From Symsagittifera roscoffensis (lineage: Eukaryota > Xenacoelomorpha > Acoela > Convolutidae), in assembly GCF_963678635.1 (NCBI RefSeq), contig NC_087066.1, forward strand, positions 52,716,312 through 52,780,311: DNA of 64,000 nt, given 5' to 3'. Within the stretch, counting starts at the first letter, position 1, and each line of letters starts with the position of its first letter. This document shows positions 49,143 to 59,714 of this stretch, in pieces. The notes below the pieces were generated by a model. That model was not told the DNA's origin, did not search any database, and worked only from the letters and a program-made list of their open reading frames with translations. The position numbers were made by a program, and so were the translations under genes.

Positions 49143-49370
49143 AACATACTTGCAACTACCAATTCAAATTTATACTATTTACAGCATTTGTACAGAGCTA
49201 ACTTAAGACATATCTCACATTTTTACACCTATCTCGTCTTGATGAGCAAACCCAAATGCGAAGCAAAAAAATTTGCTGAAAATTGAAAATATGTTAAGAA
49301 TTTTGACTCGTTGCGGGTTCATGAATGAATTTATACTGGGCTTTTGTTGTTGTTTTTGCTGTTCGGTTGT

Positions 49371-49474
49371 TTATTTTTCGGGCTGTGTGAGAAGTGCAGT
49401 TCCCATGCTGACCCAGTAGTCTTGAGTCTGCGAAGTTGGCAGGTGAATCGCCACCACGAAGTTCGTCGAGTGAC
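49371..49474 (-). CDS. DNAH6: DNAH6 exon L (last coding exon)
   Basis: 104 coding bases: two that complete the Gly codon, 33 codons, and TAA at 49373-49371. [20 protein letters not shown] then [14 protein letters not shown] is the standard dynein C-terminus (GHSTNFV...W...G.ALL.Q). The acceptor is TTCCAG after a T-rich tract. Confidence 0.92.
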
Positions 49475-52400
49475 CTGGAATTTTTTTTTTTAACTTTTCA
49501 AGTTTGAACTGTTCAAAGAGTGTGAATAAACCAGCCAAAAAGTTACATCATAAGAATGAAAATAGCATAATTTTCGTATCTGTTAATTAATTGTTACAGA
49601 ACTTACATAACACTTATGAATTTTTGGCTGGTTTTTATACCACCATTTTCAAAAAAACTCTCTTACTCTCTTATCTTAATTGAAACATAGCCAACAGAAG
49701 GTTAAATTGAATTTAAAGAAATTCAAACGCTAAAAAATCATATTTGAACGCAATCAATTTTTGGGTTTTTCATTATACGAAACGCATGTGCTAATGCTAA
49801 TCTTATAAACATCTAAACTCTTATAAACATCTAAACACTACTATTATTACATAGTGATCGGAATAAAAAACTTTGTACTATGTACAAAACCAGTAACTTT
49901 TCTCATTGAGAAAAAACTGGTTAAAACTTACCTGTTGTGGACAATACACCAGCCCTAGCGGCCGTTTTGTACAGAGGCGCAATGTAGTCTTCGTCTGGTG
50001 CTGTGAAGTTCATCTTGGGCTCCATGTGGATCATGGGCATCGTCGGATTCATCTCTCCCGGAATAGCATCTGCCAACTGGTTTTGTTTGTCGTTCCAGCT
50101 TGCGGCGTCCAGAAAGAGTCCGTGGACGAACACTCCGTCTTCGGGAGCAGGAGTGGCCTGGTCCATCTCCAGTTCCTCGCCGAACTTCATGGACGACATG
50201 GCGATCGACCAATCCTCCTGAACGAAAAGATACGGGCCATTATTTTGTAGTTAATCTCGTATAATATTACACAATAATGCAACTTCAAATTTTATCACAA
50301 ATTTTCTTTTACTGGGCTATTCAAATTAAGTATTAGGCTACTAAGCGGAACTAAAAACAATAACAACAAATGGGTGACACTTGATTTCCTGTTTACACAG
50401 CAACAAGTAGCCAACCTTTTAAGTAGACGATATATTGTGTTTTTGAGTAGCACAAAGTCGCAATATGTTTTTTTTGGCCCGGGCAAAGTCGCGCAAACAT
50501 TTCGATTGCGCAAAGTCGCAACATACCCATTTTGAATTGCAATGGTCTCAACATACCTTTTTTGGATCGCGCACAGTCGCAACATAGCTTTTTTGAGTCA
50601 ATATGGTCGCAACATAAGTCCCCACCTCGACCCGGGACAGGTCATCAAGTAGACAAATACCACATTAACCACTATTTTTCTTGCATATACATTCGCTTTT
50701 CTTATCCCAATTCTGATTGAATAATGTAGTATTTGTCTACTTGATGACTTGTCTACTTGAAAGGTTGTCTAAATGAAGACCGCAGATCACGAAGAGTGGA
50801 AACTGAAGCTGTAGAAGCCATACTATTGATAATCAGTATTTTTTACTACTTATAACTTATTAACTAACAGTAGTTAGTATACTGCCAGATGGACTGACCT
50901 GGTCTCTGTAGTGGGGGAGCACGTGGAAGTGGAAGGAGAGGACGTCGATGGGGTAGTCATACTTCCTGGCGAAGTTCTGCAGCACCCCCGTCAGAAATCC
51001 CTGGGGGAAGAAGAATCCCGACAGCCAGAAGGAGCGGGGCATGCCGTACACTAGCCAGTTCTATTCAACACAAACACACACACTTCGCCCATGATCAAGT
51101 TGATACTTTCGCTTTTTTCCCAGCTCTTTTTCCACACTTATCAGAATTGTTTGCATCATTGATTTAATAATAAGACTGTTGAACATAATTATCAAGAATA
51201 AAAATTGAAAATTTTACACCATTGTTTTATTTTCATTCATTTTATCATTTTAGGACATTTCCCGCGACAACCTTTTTCTGTTCTAAAAGTTCGAAACCTT
51301 CTTTTTTGTATGCGAAGTGGTCAACTCGTAACAACCGAATACTTATAATTTTCCTAACAGCGACAATTTTGATTAGTGAATTTAATTTGAGTTATGGGTG
51401 TCTTAAAAATCCGCATTAAGCAACAAAAACTGATTCATGTGCACTGAAGCAGTCGTGCCGAATGTAAATACAGCTGGGCAAGTGTAAGCAAATTATTGAA
51501 GCATCATCTCCAATGCTATTTGTCGCGCAAACAGTGTTGCTTTTTTAGTCAACCAAGCCGGAGGACTAACCCAAAGGTTAATAATTTAGACTGACAAGAG
51601 CGCATATAACCAGCACCCATAAAGCTATGACTTACTTGCAAGAGCCCACCGGGAAAATTGCAACGCAAGTGCGATTTGAGCCCGCAATCATATGTTTGCT
51701 GGGCACAATCACTATCTGAGCGCCACAATGCCACTTTTACGATTAAGATGGCGATGGTAGTTTACCTTGATGAAGTCGATTCTGAGGGTGAGGTCTTTGA
51801 CCCAAGAGGCGAGTGGTTTGAGCGAGGGATACGCCGCACTCTCCCACTGCTTGGGCACCTGTTTGTTCAGGAAGGCCTTGTAGATCAGCTCCAGCTGTTC
51901 GCTCATCACCACCAGCCCCTTGATCGCCTTCTGCAGTTCCTTCAGAGTGGTCTGCAAAGAGAAAAAAGTCGGAACAAAAAACACCAGCTAATCAATCTTC
52001 TTTCTGTAGGTATAAAATTGATTCGAAAACTTATAGCCAATACAGAATACATATGCATTCTTTTCGAGAAAAAGCAAACTTTCTATGCAAATCAATTCCA
52101 CTTAAAGAAAACACAACAAAATTTTCAAAATTTTATACCAAATAAAACATTTTAGAATTCCATTTTCCATTATTAGGTTTTATAAAATGAGAACTATAAA
52201 GAAAAATGTCAATTTAGATCAAGCTAGATGCCTTTTAGAATGAGATGTCAGATGGGAGCTCATACCTGGATCACTTTGAGGAGTTTGTTGAATCTTGCAA
52301 CCTCTTGTTGTAACACAGTAGTCAAAGAATTCATTCGTCCTTTTGCATCGGGCTGAAAAAATTCAATGCGTTGGCCTCATTTTTTCTAAGTTCTGTTTAA

Positions 52401-55400
52401 TCATTGGTTTGTTCTTTGGCTAAATGTTTTGGCCACAAATTTCTTAACTTCCAGGTAATCTTTGGCCTTAAGTGTTGGGCTAATTTTTGTTCCGACTATC
52501 GAAGAAAACAGAATATTTATGCTCGGTGTGGTTTTTTTACTCAGTCAAACTTTCACCGATCGAAATAATAATTTTTAACAGAAATTTTTTATTCCCCACT
52601 GAAGATATCGACTTTCTGAGTTCAAATGTCAAAAGATATTTCACCTCCGATAATTTTTTGTTAAGTTCTGGGGGTTTGAAAATTGCCAAATTTCCCATGT
52701 TCTGAACTAAATTATGCGCGCTTTGAAGAGTTTACTCATGACGCTGAGAGCGTAACACGAATTATTTATGCGAGGCGAATTATTTCGCTCAACACAATCG
52801 TTCCAAATTGAATCGAGGCTAGCTAATTGGTCGTATTAACTTCGTACGACTCAAAATTTTACACTTGGATATTGCCCAAAATGTATAGGTTTTCAATATT
52901 TTTTTCCCCACAAAAACTATTCGATATTAATTAAGGGACAGTCGGAACATTCAGGCCTTTGCCCTGATATACGATCAGTCGTGTTCCAATTAATCTCTCA
53001 TTGATAACGTTGACATAGCGTGAATGACAAAAATTTTACACGCTTAAATGAGTGAATTAATGGTTTCAGCTTTCAAAATTTGCGGTTTTGGGTTAATTAA
53101 CTTCATTCAGAAATTTGTTGACTGCAATTTCCAACGATAATTTAAGTCTAAAATGAGCCAATAAATGATCTGTAGTTAAAGAACAGAACCTTGGGTTTTT
53201 TAGTTTATGTTTTTACAACCCCTCTAAATTTGACTAACACCGCGTTGTAGCAACAAAAAATCGTGGTACCTACAAATACTTTTTGCGAAACAAATCTATC
53301 CAAGAAGGCTTTTGATCATGGAAAGGATTCTGGTTATGTCCTTATAACTAGTGCAATAATGTTAATGAATGAGTTTGATGAAAAGGTTAGTACCTTGGTT
53401 TTCTTCTGTTAGTTAACCACGTGCAAAATAGAGTCAACATAAATTGGCCAACATAAAAACATTTGAACTTTTTTAAGACAACTGAAAGAGTCAACTTTAT
53501 CGATAACATTTTGGACAAGAAACACATTTAATGTTTGATTTCTCCAGAAAAAAATGCAAACAAATAAATGAAGCAGTGAAAAGGTGCTTAAAGTGTTTTA
53601 AGTTTGCACTTTTTTTCTAGAAAAAAAAACATCAAAATGTTTACAAATCATACTTTGAATGTGAACAAATCGATGTCCAGCTTAAAAAGCAAAAGAAAAC
53701 CGTTAATGATTTCACACTTCAAACAGCCAATTAGAATTAAGTAATTCTCAGCCAATCAGAGCAGAGATGTTACCTCAAACATGTCGGCTCGAGCTTGGTC
53801 CAAGTCTAGCACGCTCGCTAATTTTGCGAGGATGCTATCGGCTAGTTCGTAAACTATTTCATCATTGCTCTTTCCGCCGCCTCCACCCGACATTCGAGGC
53901 TGCACGTTCAAGATTGTGTTCACAAGTAGATTCGTTTCGGTAATCTGGAAATATAAAAAATCGAACTGTGTTGCAGGAATCAAATCAAACCGATCCGTTT
54001 TTTTATATCAATTCTTTGGGTTAAAAAAAATTTCACCAAGCTAGCACAATTAGCAATTTCCAGTTCATTGCAAAAATGAGTACGAAGCTTTCATCAAGTT
54101 TTTATGCCAAAACCGGACATTTTAACATTCCTAACAAAATACTTGCCTTGTACTAACTAGTTAAAACTCCATATTCTGCCTCCATGATCATTATCAGAAA
54201 ACACAGGTTGATTCAAAAATGCATGGACCGTAAGAATGGTTTGAATCCAATAGCAGTTTCCAAAATTTCTGCATTGAATATAGGCTTCAAAAATAGGTAA
54301 CGACAACAAAATGATACCCTGCTTCAAATATATTAGACGAACCACCATTAAAACTGAATCAAAATTAAGATCCTCTCCCCTAAATTGTTGTTTGAGAAAG
54401 ATTTTAACTTGATAATAAAAAAGTTTTTGCTTTAGATTCGATATGCGGGGGAAATGCGTACCTGGTACATAAGGTTAGCATTCTCGTGCATTCCGAATAT
54501 CTCTGGATTGTCGATGATGGGGAGTGCCTCGATGTACTCCCGGAACTCCTCGATGGTGTCCTTGAGGGGACAGTAGTAGACTCCTGAGGAACTGTACTTG
54601 AAGTTCTCCTCCAGCGTGTTCTTCCCAAAGAAGGACTTGAGGATGGTCCGCAGACACCTCTGGTCCCAGTTGTCAGTCACTCTGCCTCCGTATGTGATCT
54701 ACATCACAGCAAATAAATATGATACAGGGGCGGATTTAGGGGGGTCGTGGGGTGGCGGACGATTTTTCCTTTCGGTACTTTTTAAGTATTCCATTTTTGG
54801 CTGACTGACCCTACAATTTTTCTAAAACCGCTTCTGGCGCCAATTTATACTAATTTTGAGGGGAAGCGCGCCAAAAAAGCGGTTTTTTAATCAAAATTTA
54901 CCAAAAAATGCCCCCCTCCCTCCGTAAAATCCTCGATCCGCCCCTGATATGATAAACAAAAGATGGAGCAGTTACATATGGAACGCCCTGACTATTTTTG
55001 TGTGAGATTTGAAGAGTAAAGAGAAATTCAAACGAGCTCACAAGACGCATCTAATCTGCCAAGCATTTCGATCACAGTCCATCTTTGAGACAAGAATTGG
55101 TCGTAAAGCCTTCAGCGTCATCATTACAATCAACAACAACAAAAGCTGTCAATAAAACAGACTTTGCTAAGGATATTTCCTACATTCCCGGGTTCAGGTC
55201 AGCAATTTATGTCCAGAATCTGATAAAACTCTCCCATGTGCCAGTAAACCGACCTCGATTTGTGATCTGCACCACAAGGCCGTGTGATCTTTCATTTTTA
55301 TGACTGTTACGGACGACTTTTTTCATAGGATTGAGCATGTTTTCCCGGTACGAAGTCAATGACGTAATCCCAGATTTAACAACTGCAACGTTACCACTCA

Positions 55401-58400
55401 AAAACTTGAAGATTTTTTTGACTCTTTGTCCTCATATTGCAAAAAATTGGACGATTTGTTAGAAGGTACAAAATATGCGCTCAGCCATTAATTTAGCCCG
55501 TTGCAGGAGTGGAACTTCTTCTATACCTGTAGGTTCCATAGAGGGATGGGATACCTAACAATGTCCAAATGAAGGACAGAGATTTGGTGGACTGACCTCT
55601 CCTGTGATATAGACGAGGGTGTCCCACGGAATGGCATCTGTGCAGAACAACTTCAGATTCTGCAGAGCACACTCTCTGTCGGGGTCATTGAACTCATACT
55701 ACAGCAACACAAACAAACACAATAAAATAACGGTGGTATATAAACCAGCTGAAGTATCAACAAGCCGAAGTATCAACCAGCCGAAAATACGTAAGTGTTA
55801 TACAATAGTTATGCAACAATTATGCAACAGTTACGAAAGTTATGTAAATTTCATTCAATGATGTAACTTTTCGATTGGTTTATATACTCTGCGCATTTGC
55901 AGTTCATTTATACTTCGGCGGGTTTATTTACACTCAAAATAACATCACTCAATTTTCAATTGAAGATACGCGTATCGATCAGAGGTGTTCAAAATTAAAT
56001 TGCAAATAGTAGCGTACCGAGGGGGGTGGGGGTCGGGTTTTGGCGACCGCCACCTTCAATTCTGGTTGCCAAATTTTTCGAAAAGGTCCCCCTTTGTATA
56101 ACTTTACGACATTCATTTTCGGCTGATCGAGACTAAAACTTTTCTAAAGGCTCCTTTGGCGCCAATATAACTAATTTTAGAGGGGGGAGCGCGCGCCGAA
56201 AAAACGCAATTTATTGGTCAAAATTTTCCAAAAAGAGCCTAAAAACGCCTTTTTTGCCTGTTTTGTGCAAAAAAATTGCTTGCGGAGCAGAAAATTTTTG
56301 ACAAAATGGGGTCCTTATAGTACCTTTTCCGATAATCAAAATTGGTCGACAAATTGATCAAAAAAGTAGGCAACATTTTTCAAAATTTTTCGAAAAACGC
56401 CCCCCCCCCCGGTGTTTAGTTTTTTGTTTAATGGCAAAAAACAACAAGAATTATATTTTCCTAATATTGAGCCAAGTGCAAAAGGCAGTTTGAACACAAT
56501 GGATTCTTAAAAAGAGGTGCAAAAAGTTGGAACAGACAAAATTAAAAGAGCAACCTGCCAAAATTGAACAAATTTTGCATGCAATCTGGATTTTTCAAAC
56601 GACCTTGCGACATAATTTTTTTCATTCGGAAAACTAAGTGTTGCGTGCAAAAAACGTTCTCAAATATGTCTCATTGACTCTTTTATATTATTTCTGTCTG
56701 TTCCAACTTTCTGCTATTACTTATATGCTACTCGGTTTTGTATGAACTGAAGTCTTGTGCGTTTTGCATGAATAAATGAACTTCATTAACAGGTGGGTTG
56801 ATCCTTACCCGGATATTCCAGCCGAGGGGTCCGAACTTCTTCCTCTCTTGGATGACGGCGTGGAAGAAACAGATACCAAACACTATCTTGCGCCAGTTCA
56901 TGCCCAGGACTTAAAAAACATCAAATCAACACGAATTCTCCTCATAAACAATTATAATATAAAAAATCTCAACAATTCAGGCAAGCTGTCGCTCATAATA
57001 AAAGACATAATTATGGTTCCAATAATGAAAACACTGGAAGAAATAATTATGGTTCCAATAATGATCAAAAATGTTTTCTAGAACGTTATTTTAATTTCAC
57101 GCAGCGTAAGCTATGCAAGCTTCTCACATTAAAATTTTAAAGCAAGTTAACATCCAACCCCTCAAATTAATCAAAAGTACCCAAAACCCACTGGATCAAC
57201 ATAGCGCCGGTAAATACTCAAATTTGATTGGCTCCAAGTTCTATCTTAAGATTAGGTTAACCCCCTTCCCCCAAAGGCTCAATGTTTTATTTATTTCATC
57301 CTCGCACTGAATCATGGTAAAATGGGTTTAAGATAAAAATGATTTGAACAGAGCAATCAAGTGAAATATTTTGCAAGCATATTTTAGCTTAGCAAAAAAC
57401 TCAATTCTCAAAAATAAACGATAACTCAACGCAAAAAGCTTTAAAAAAATTTGCCAAAGCCATCTATTCCTGTTTATTGTGGCGTTTCTTTACTATCTAA
57501 GTTAAAGACCGATTCTGATTTTTTATGGGGCTACACATGACTGCTGATATTACATAATCAACTGATGTTACATAATCAACTGAGGAACTGACTGTGATCA
57601 TTGAAGTAGGAGGCGTCCATCTCGGCGAATGCCTTCCTGATGTTACTCCTCAGACCCTTGGGGGGTTCATTGGTGACCTTGGCACTGTTCTGCAGCACAG
57701 TGACGGGGAAGAAGGGGGCCGGCATGGAGGAGAGGAAGAGGCGGTAGTCCCTGTGGATCTGGGTAGAGGGCTCCGCGTAAGTCTTCACTATAGTCTCCAG
57801 ACTCAACATCCAACTCTTCGCCAGGTGGCAATTCTGTAAATGGCAAAAGTTGGAACAGATAGAATTAATTTAATTAAAAAGAACAGATCGTTTTTTTGAT
57901 AGGTTTGGTCAGTTGAAAACTCTATAATAAAACGTTGGAACAGGTAGAAATAACTAAAAAGAACAGGTTATTGTTAATTTCATCATTCGTTAGTGTGAAA
58001 CTTGCAATCAGGAAAATGGCATTACAGCAACAACAAGAATATAAATAAAACAAAAACAGATTAAGAAAAAAATGACAACAATGAGAGCAGTATGATTACC
58101 TGTAGGAACACCCAGTCGCCCGACTCCATCGCGCCATTTATCAATTTCTCCGCGATGGGTCCCTGACCCTGGCCGAGAGAGATGGCATGTACCCTGTCCG
58201 AGTACTCCCTCTCGCGGGCGAAGCGCAGGAAGGAGGCCATCGGGTCGCTTCCGGTGCTGAGGATGAACACGAGGGGGGTGCGGTTGTTCATGTCCTCGTA
58301 AAGCATGTCGATGTTCACAGGGGGGTTCTCGATGAAGCGTTTGCCCATGTGTTGTACCACAAAGTCAGTCACCGCAAACACCACCTGTAATAGCAATATT

Positions 58401-58908
58401 TGAACAGGTGAAACTTACTCATTTTTTTTCTAGGAATATCTGTACACATTCAACTAATCTCACTCAATTATTTGACAATTGATTCACAAAGTTTCGTAGA
58501 AAAAATATTTCACTTTGTTGGTAAGCTTTCAGTTTCAAAAAAAGCTCTCAAATTTCAATTTTGCTTGAAGGTCTGCAAACCTAGATTGTGTTTCGAGCTA
58601 CAACGCAAAATAAATTTCACCGAGAAGATGCTAAGTTTCAATTCATTACGAGAAAAAACCATTCCCCAAAAAAAGCAGTTGAATGTCCTATTTTGTCACA
58701 TGATTGTCTACCAATATCACGTGATCAAATTAACCTTTTCCTCCATTAGCATCTTCATGAATATGAGTTTTTGGAAGCTTGTCAGTCGTCTGTTCCAGTG
58801 GCCCTCTTCGGCCGCCTTGTCCTTGGGCTCTTCGCCCTCCTCTGGGTTGATGAAGTCGTGTTCCACCTCATCCGCTGGGTCAGTCTCGCCCGGCTCACTC
58901 GCCCACAC
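49371..58908 (-). CDS. DNAH6: Axonemal dynein heavy chain 6-type, last 12 exons (3' partial gene)
   Basis: Twelve minus-strand exons join in frame across GT-AG introns to give the last 711 residues of an inner-arm axonemal dynein heavy chain, a motor of motile cilia and flagella. Exons: 58908-58735, 58384-58100, 57833-57593, 56909-56809, 55698-55597, 54698-54462, 53944-53774, 52352-52266, 51951-51766, 51060-50899, 50217-49932, 49474-49371. Residues ~1-153 cover the end of the AAA5-AAA6 linker and the start of AAA6 ([28 protein letters not shown]). Residues ~154-380 cover the rest of AAA6 and its lid ([39 protein letters not shown]). Residues ~381-711 are the C-terminal domain ([32 protein letters not shown]). 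DNAH6 fits better than DNAH3/7/12 because of [16 protein letters not shown] and [13 protein letters not shown]. The 5' ~80% of the gene lies beyond the window's right edge, after an intron of more than 5 kb. Nothing suggests a pseudogene. Confidence 0.88.
49518..49644. mobile_element. Small foldback element in DNAH6 last intron
   Basis: GAGTGTGAATAAACCAGCCAAAAA on the left pairs with TTTTTGGCTGGTTTTTATACCACC on the right, and an inner CATAAG pairs with CTTATG. The arms resemble those of the element at 55732-55933, so both are probably one MITE family. It has no coding content. Confidence 0.6.
49932..50217 (-). CDS. DNAH6: DNAH6 exon K
   Basis: 286 bp, 95 codons plus the first base of a split Gly codon. 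[20 protein letters not shown] and [19 protein letters not shown] match the end of axonemal dyneins. The donor is GTAAGT. Confidence 0.92.
50412..50767. mobile_element. Nested foldback element with internal minisatellite
   Basis: Outer arms 50412-50428 and 50751-50767 pair with one mismatch (CAACCTTTTAAGTAGAC). Inner arms 50641-50660 and 50729-50748 pair perfectly over 20 bp (GTCATCAAGTAGACAAATAC) and extend further with mismatches. Between the left outer arm and the inner arms are about five degenerate copies of a ~33-bp phrase, GCGCAAAGTCGCAACATA. It lies in the J-K intron of the dynein gene. Confidence 0.7.
50899..51060 (-). CDS. DNAH6: DNAH6 exon J
   Basis: 162 bp, 54 codons, phase 0. 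[20 protein letters not shown] and [13 protein letters not shown] are near-invariant in the family. The donor is GTCAGT. Confidence 0.92.
51766..51951 (-). CDS. DNAH6: DNAH6 exon I
   Basis: 186 bp, 62 codons, phase 0. [20 protein letters not shown] and [20 protein letters not shown] show the usual helix and the W....YPSLKPL turn of axonemal dyneins. Confidence 0.9.
52266..52352 (-). CDS. DNAH6: DNAH6 exon H
   Basis: 87 bp, 29 codons, phase 0: [20 protein letters not shown] and LKVIQ, the first long helix of the C-terminal domain. It lies between the D repeat in the G-H intron (52487-52986) and exon I. The donor is GTATGA. Confidence 0.87.
52487..52986 (+). repeat. Repeat D, diverged copy in DNAH6 intron G-H
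   Basis: Starts TTGTTCCGACTATCGAAG and ends AGTCGGAACATTCAG, a CTTTGCCCTG hairpin half, then GATCAGTCGTGTT. The middle (TTCAAATGTCAAAAGATATTTCACC) matches 10710-10745. It lies antisense to the gene. Confidence 0.75.
53774..53944 (-). CDS. DNAH6: DNAH6 exon G (C-terminal domain start)
   Basis: 171 bp, 57 codons, phase 0. [17 protein letters not shown], then a Gly-rich loop and [15 protein letters not shown]. The matching human segment also has an E-x-K-S-x-D-E-I motif after a glycine loop, which supports the DNAH6 assignment. Confidence 0.87.
54462..54698 (-). CDS. DNAH6: DNAH6 exon F (AAA6 lid to C-terminal domain)
   Basis: 237 bp, 79 codons, phase 0. [20 protein letters not shown] opens it and [16 protein letters not shown] closes it, with [14 protein letters not shown] between. 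The acceptor lies only 26 bp from the hAT-type MITE in the neighbouring intron. Confidence 0.9.
54725..54946. mobile_element. hAT-type MITE with perfect 8-bp target duplication
   Basis: A 222-bp element with ends CAGGGGCGGATTTAGG and, inverted, CAGGGGCGGATCGAGG. It is flanked on both sides by ATATGATA (54717-54724 and 54947-54954). The perfect duplication suggests a fairly recent insertion. It lies in intron E-F of the dynein gene, 26 bp upstream of the exon F acceptor. The internal module GGCGCCAATTTATACTAATTTT is shared with 44480-44520 and 56155-56180. Confidence 0.92.
55597..55698 (-). CDS. DNAH6: DNAH6 exon E (AAA6 lid)
   Basis: 102 bp, 34 codons, phase 0: [18 protein letters not shown] then DTLVYITGE. 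There is no start codon or long frame here, so the exon is easy to miss. The homology continues directly from exon D and into exon F. Confidence 0.88.
55732..55933. mobile_element. Foldback MITE in DNAH6 intron D-E
   Basis: GGTGGTATATAAACCAGCTGAAGTATC on the left is an imperfect inverted copy of TATACTTCGGCGGGTTTATTTACAC on the right. A second GCCGAAGTATCAACCAGCCGAA phrase follows the left arm, so this arm is itself partly duplicated. It is related to 49518-49644. Confidence 0.65.
56015..56415. mobile_element. Truncated MITE-like element with G-rich start and poly-C end
   Basis: Begins AGTAGCGTACCGAGGGGGG and contains GGCGCCAATATAACTAATTTT and GCGCGCGCC, then a poly-C run (56400-56411). The inner module matches the hAT-type MITE at 54725, but the expected inverted terminus (CCTCGGTACGCTAC) is missing. 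It lies in intron D-E. Confidence 0.55.
56809..56909 (-). CDS. DNAH6: DNAH6 exon D (AAA6 lid)
   Basis: 101 bp that completes the split codon and adds 33 more, including [20 protein letters not shown] and [10 protein letters not shown], one of the best conserved blocks of dynein heavy chains. The donor is GTAAGG. Confidence 0.88.
57593..57833 (-). CDS. DNAH6: DNAH6 exon C (AAA6, second part)
   Basis: 241 bp, 80 codons plus one base. Starts with NCHLAKSW and contains [20 protein letters not shown] and [15 protein letters not shown] place the donor at GTCAGT (57592), because this leaves one base that joins to TC of the next exon and gives the family-like [14 protein letters not shown]. Reading on would reach a stop 12 codons later. 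Confidence 0.85.
58100..58384 (-). CDS. DNAH6: DNAH6 exon B (AAA6, first part)
   Basis: 285 bp, 95 codons, phase 0. Holds the AAA6 core: [25 protein letters not shown] and [16 protein letters not shown], ending GDWVFLQ. It is flanked by TTACAG and GTAATC. AAA6 in dyneins does not hydrolyse ATP but completes the ring. Confidence 0.9.
58735..58908 (-). CDS. DNAH6: DNAH6 exon A (AAA5-AAA6 linker)
   Basis: 174 bp, 58 codons, phase 0 at both ends, bounded by ...TTACAG and GTTAAT. An acidic, low-complexity stretch ([17 protein letters not shown]) precedes the conserved [13 protein letters not shown] helix that leads into AAA6. The acidic insert is where dynein families vary most. Confidence 0.85.
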
Positions 58909-59714
58909 CTGTAATGTAATTGTTTGAAAGTAATTTCTGCTAATTAAAAAATAAAAAACTGTATGACCTAAATAAGTGAAAAATCACTTGGTGTATTCGC
59001 ACTTTAAAAATTATCTACTATTCCAGCTTTTCCAAGCATATAGTTTGACTCAACCTTCAAGTCTGTAGAAAAAAAAAGAGACTACATGACATATAATTTA
59101 GTCATTTCAAGCATAGGACGTTTGGCTTCAAATAGAAAGAACTTTATTTGACTGGAAATGACACAAATCATCAATCATTATGTAGTTATACATTTAGTGC
59201 GACCTTCAGTCTAGAAAATTGAACAGCCTTCGTTTCTTCTTATAATCCTAGATCAATACGCCCATTAATTCTTCAAAATTACCACAATTATATAATTTCA
59301 ATAATTACATAACACACCTGTTACAATAGACAAACTTTTACCTTTAACTTATTAAATTACTTATAACTTAATCATAAATTATAGTACAGTGAGCGTTCTG
59401 GATAATATCAATGACAATAAACTCCAACTCGACTTCAAATGATGTTGTAATTTAATGTTTGATTATCATAAAAATGTCCGCTAACTCTCTTTAATCATCA
59501 AGGGCAAGCGGATATTTAGAAAATACAAAACTGATATTGTAATTTGAGAGTGATTGATGCCCTCTAAAGATTGCAAAATAGCGAAATGAGATTTTGAACC
59601 CACCTCTAAAGTATTTCAAATAAAACAAGAAAATAAACAAAATAACCGGCTGCTATTAACAGAAATTTCCAACAACCGTTTTTGGTGAAAAATATGTAAA
59701 CATGATATAATAAT

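Noticed and set aside
49906-50250. Plus-strand 114-codon frame opposite dynein exon K
   Set aside because: Antisense shadow of a GC-richer conserved exon; the minus strand carries the homologous protein.
54404-54628. Arg/Thr/Ser-rich minus-strand frame ([11 protein letters not shown]...) overlapping dynein exon F
   Set aside because: It is an out-of-phase shadow of exon F, whose correct frame gives conserved dynein sequence.
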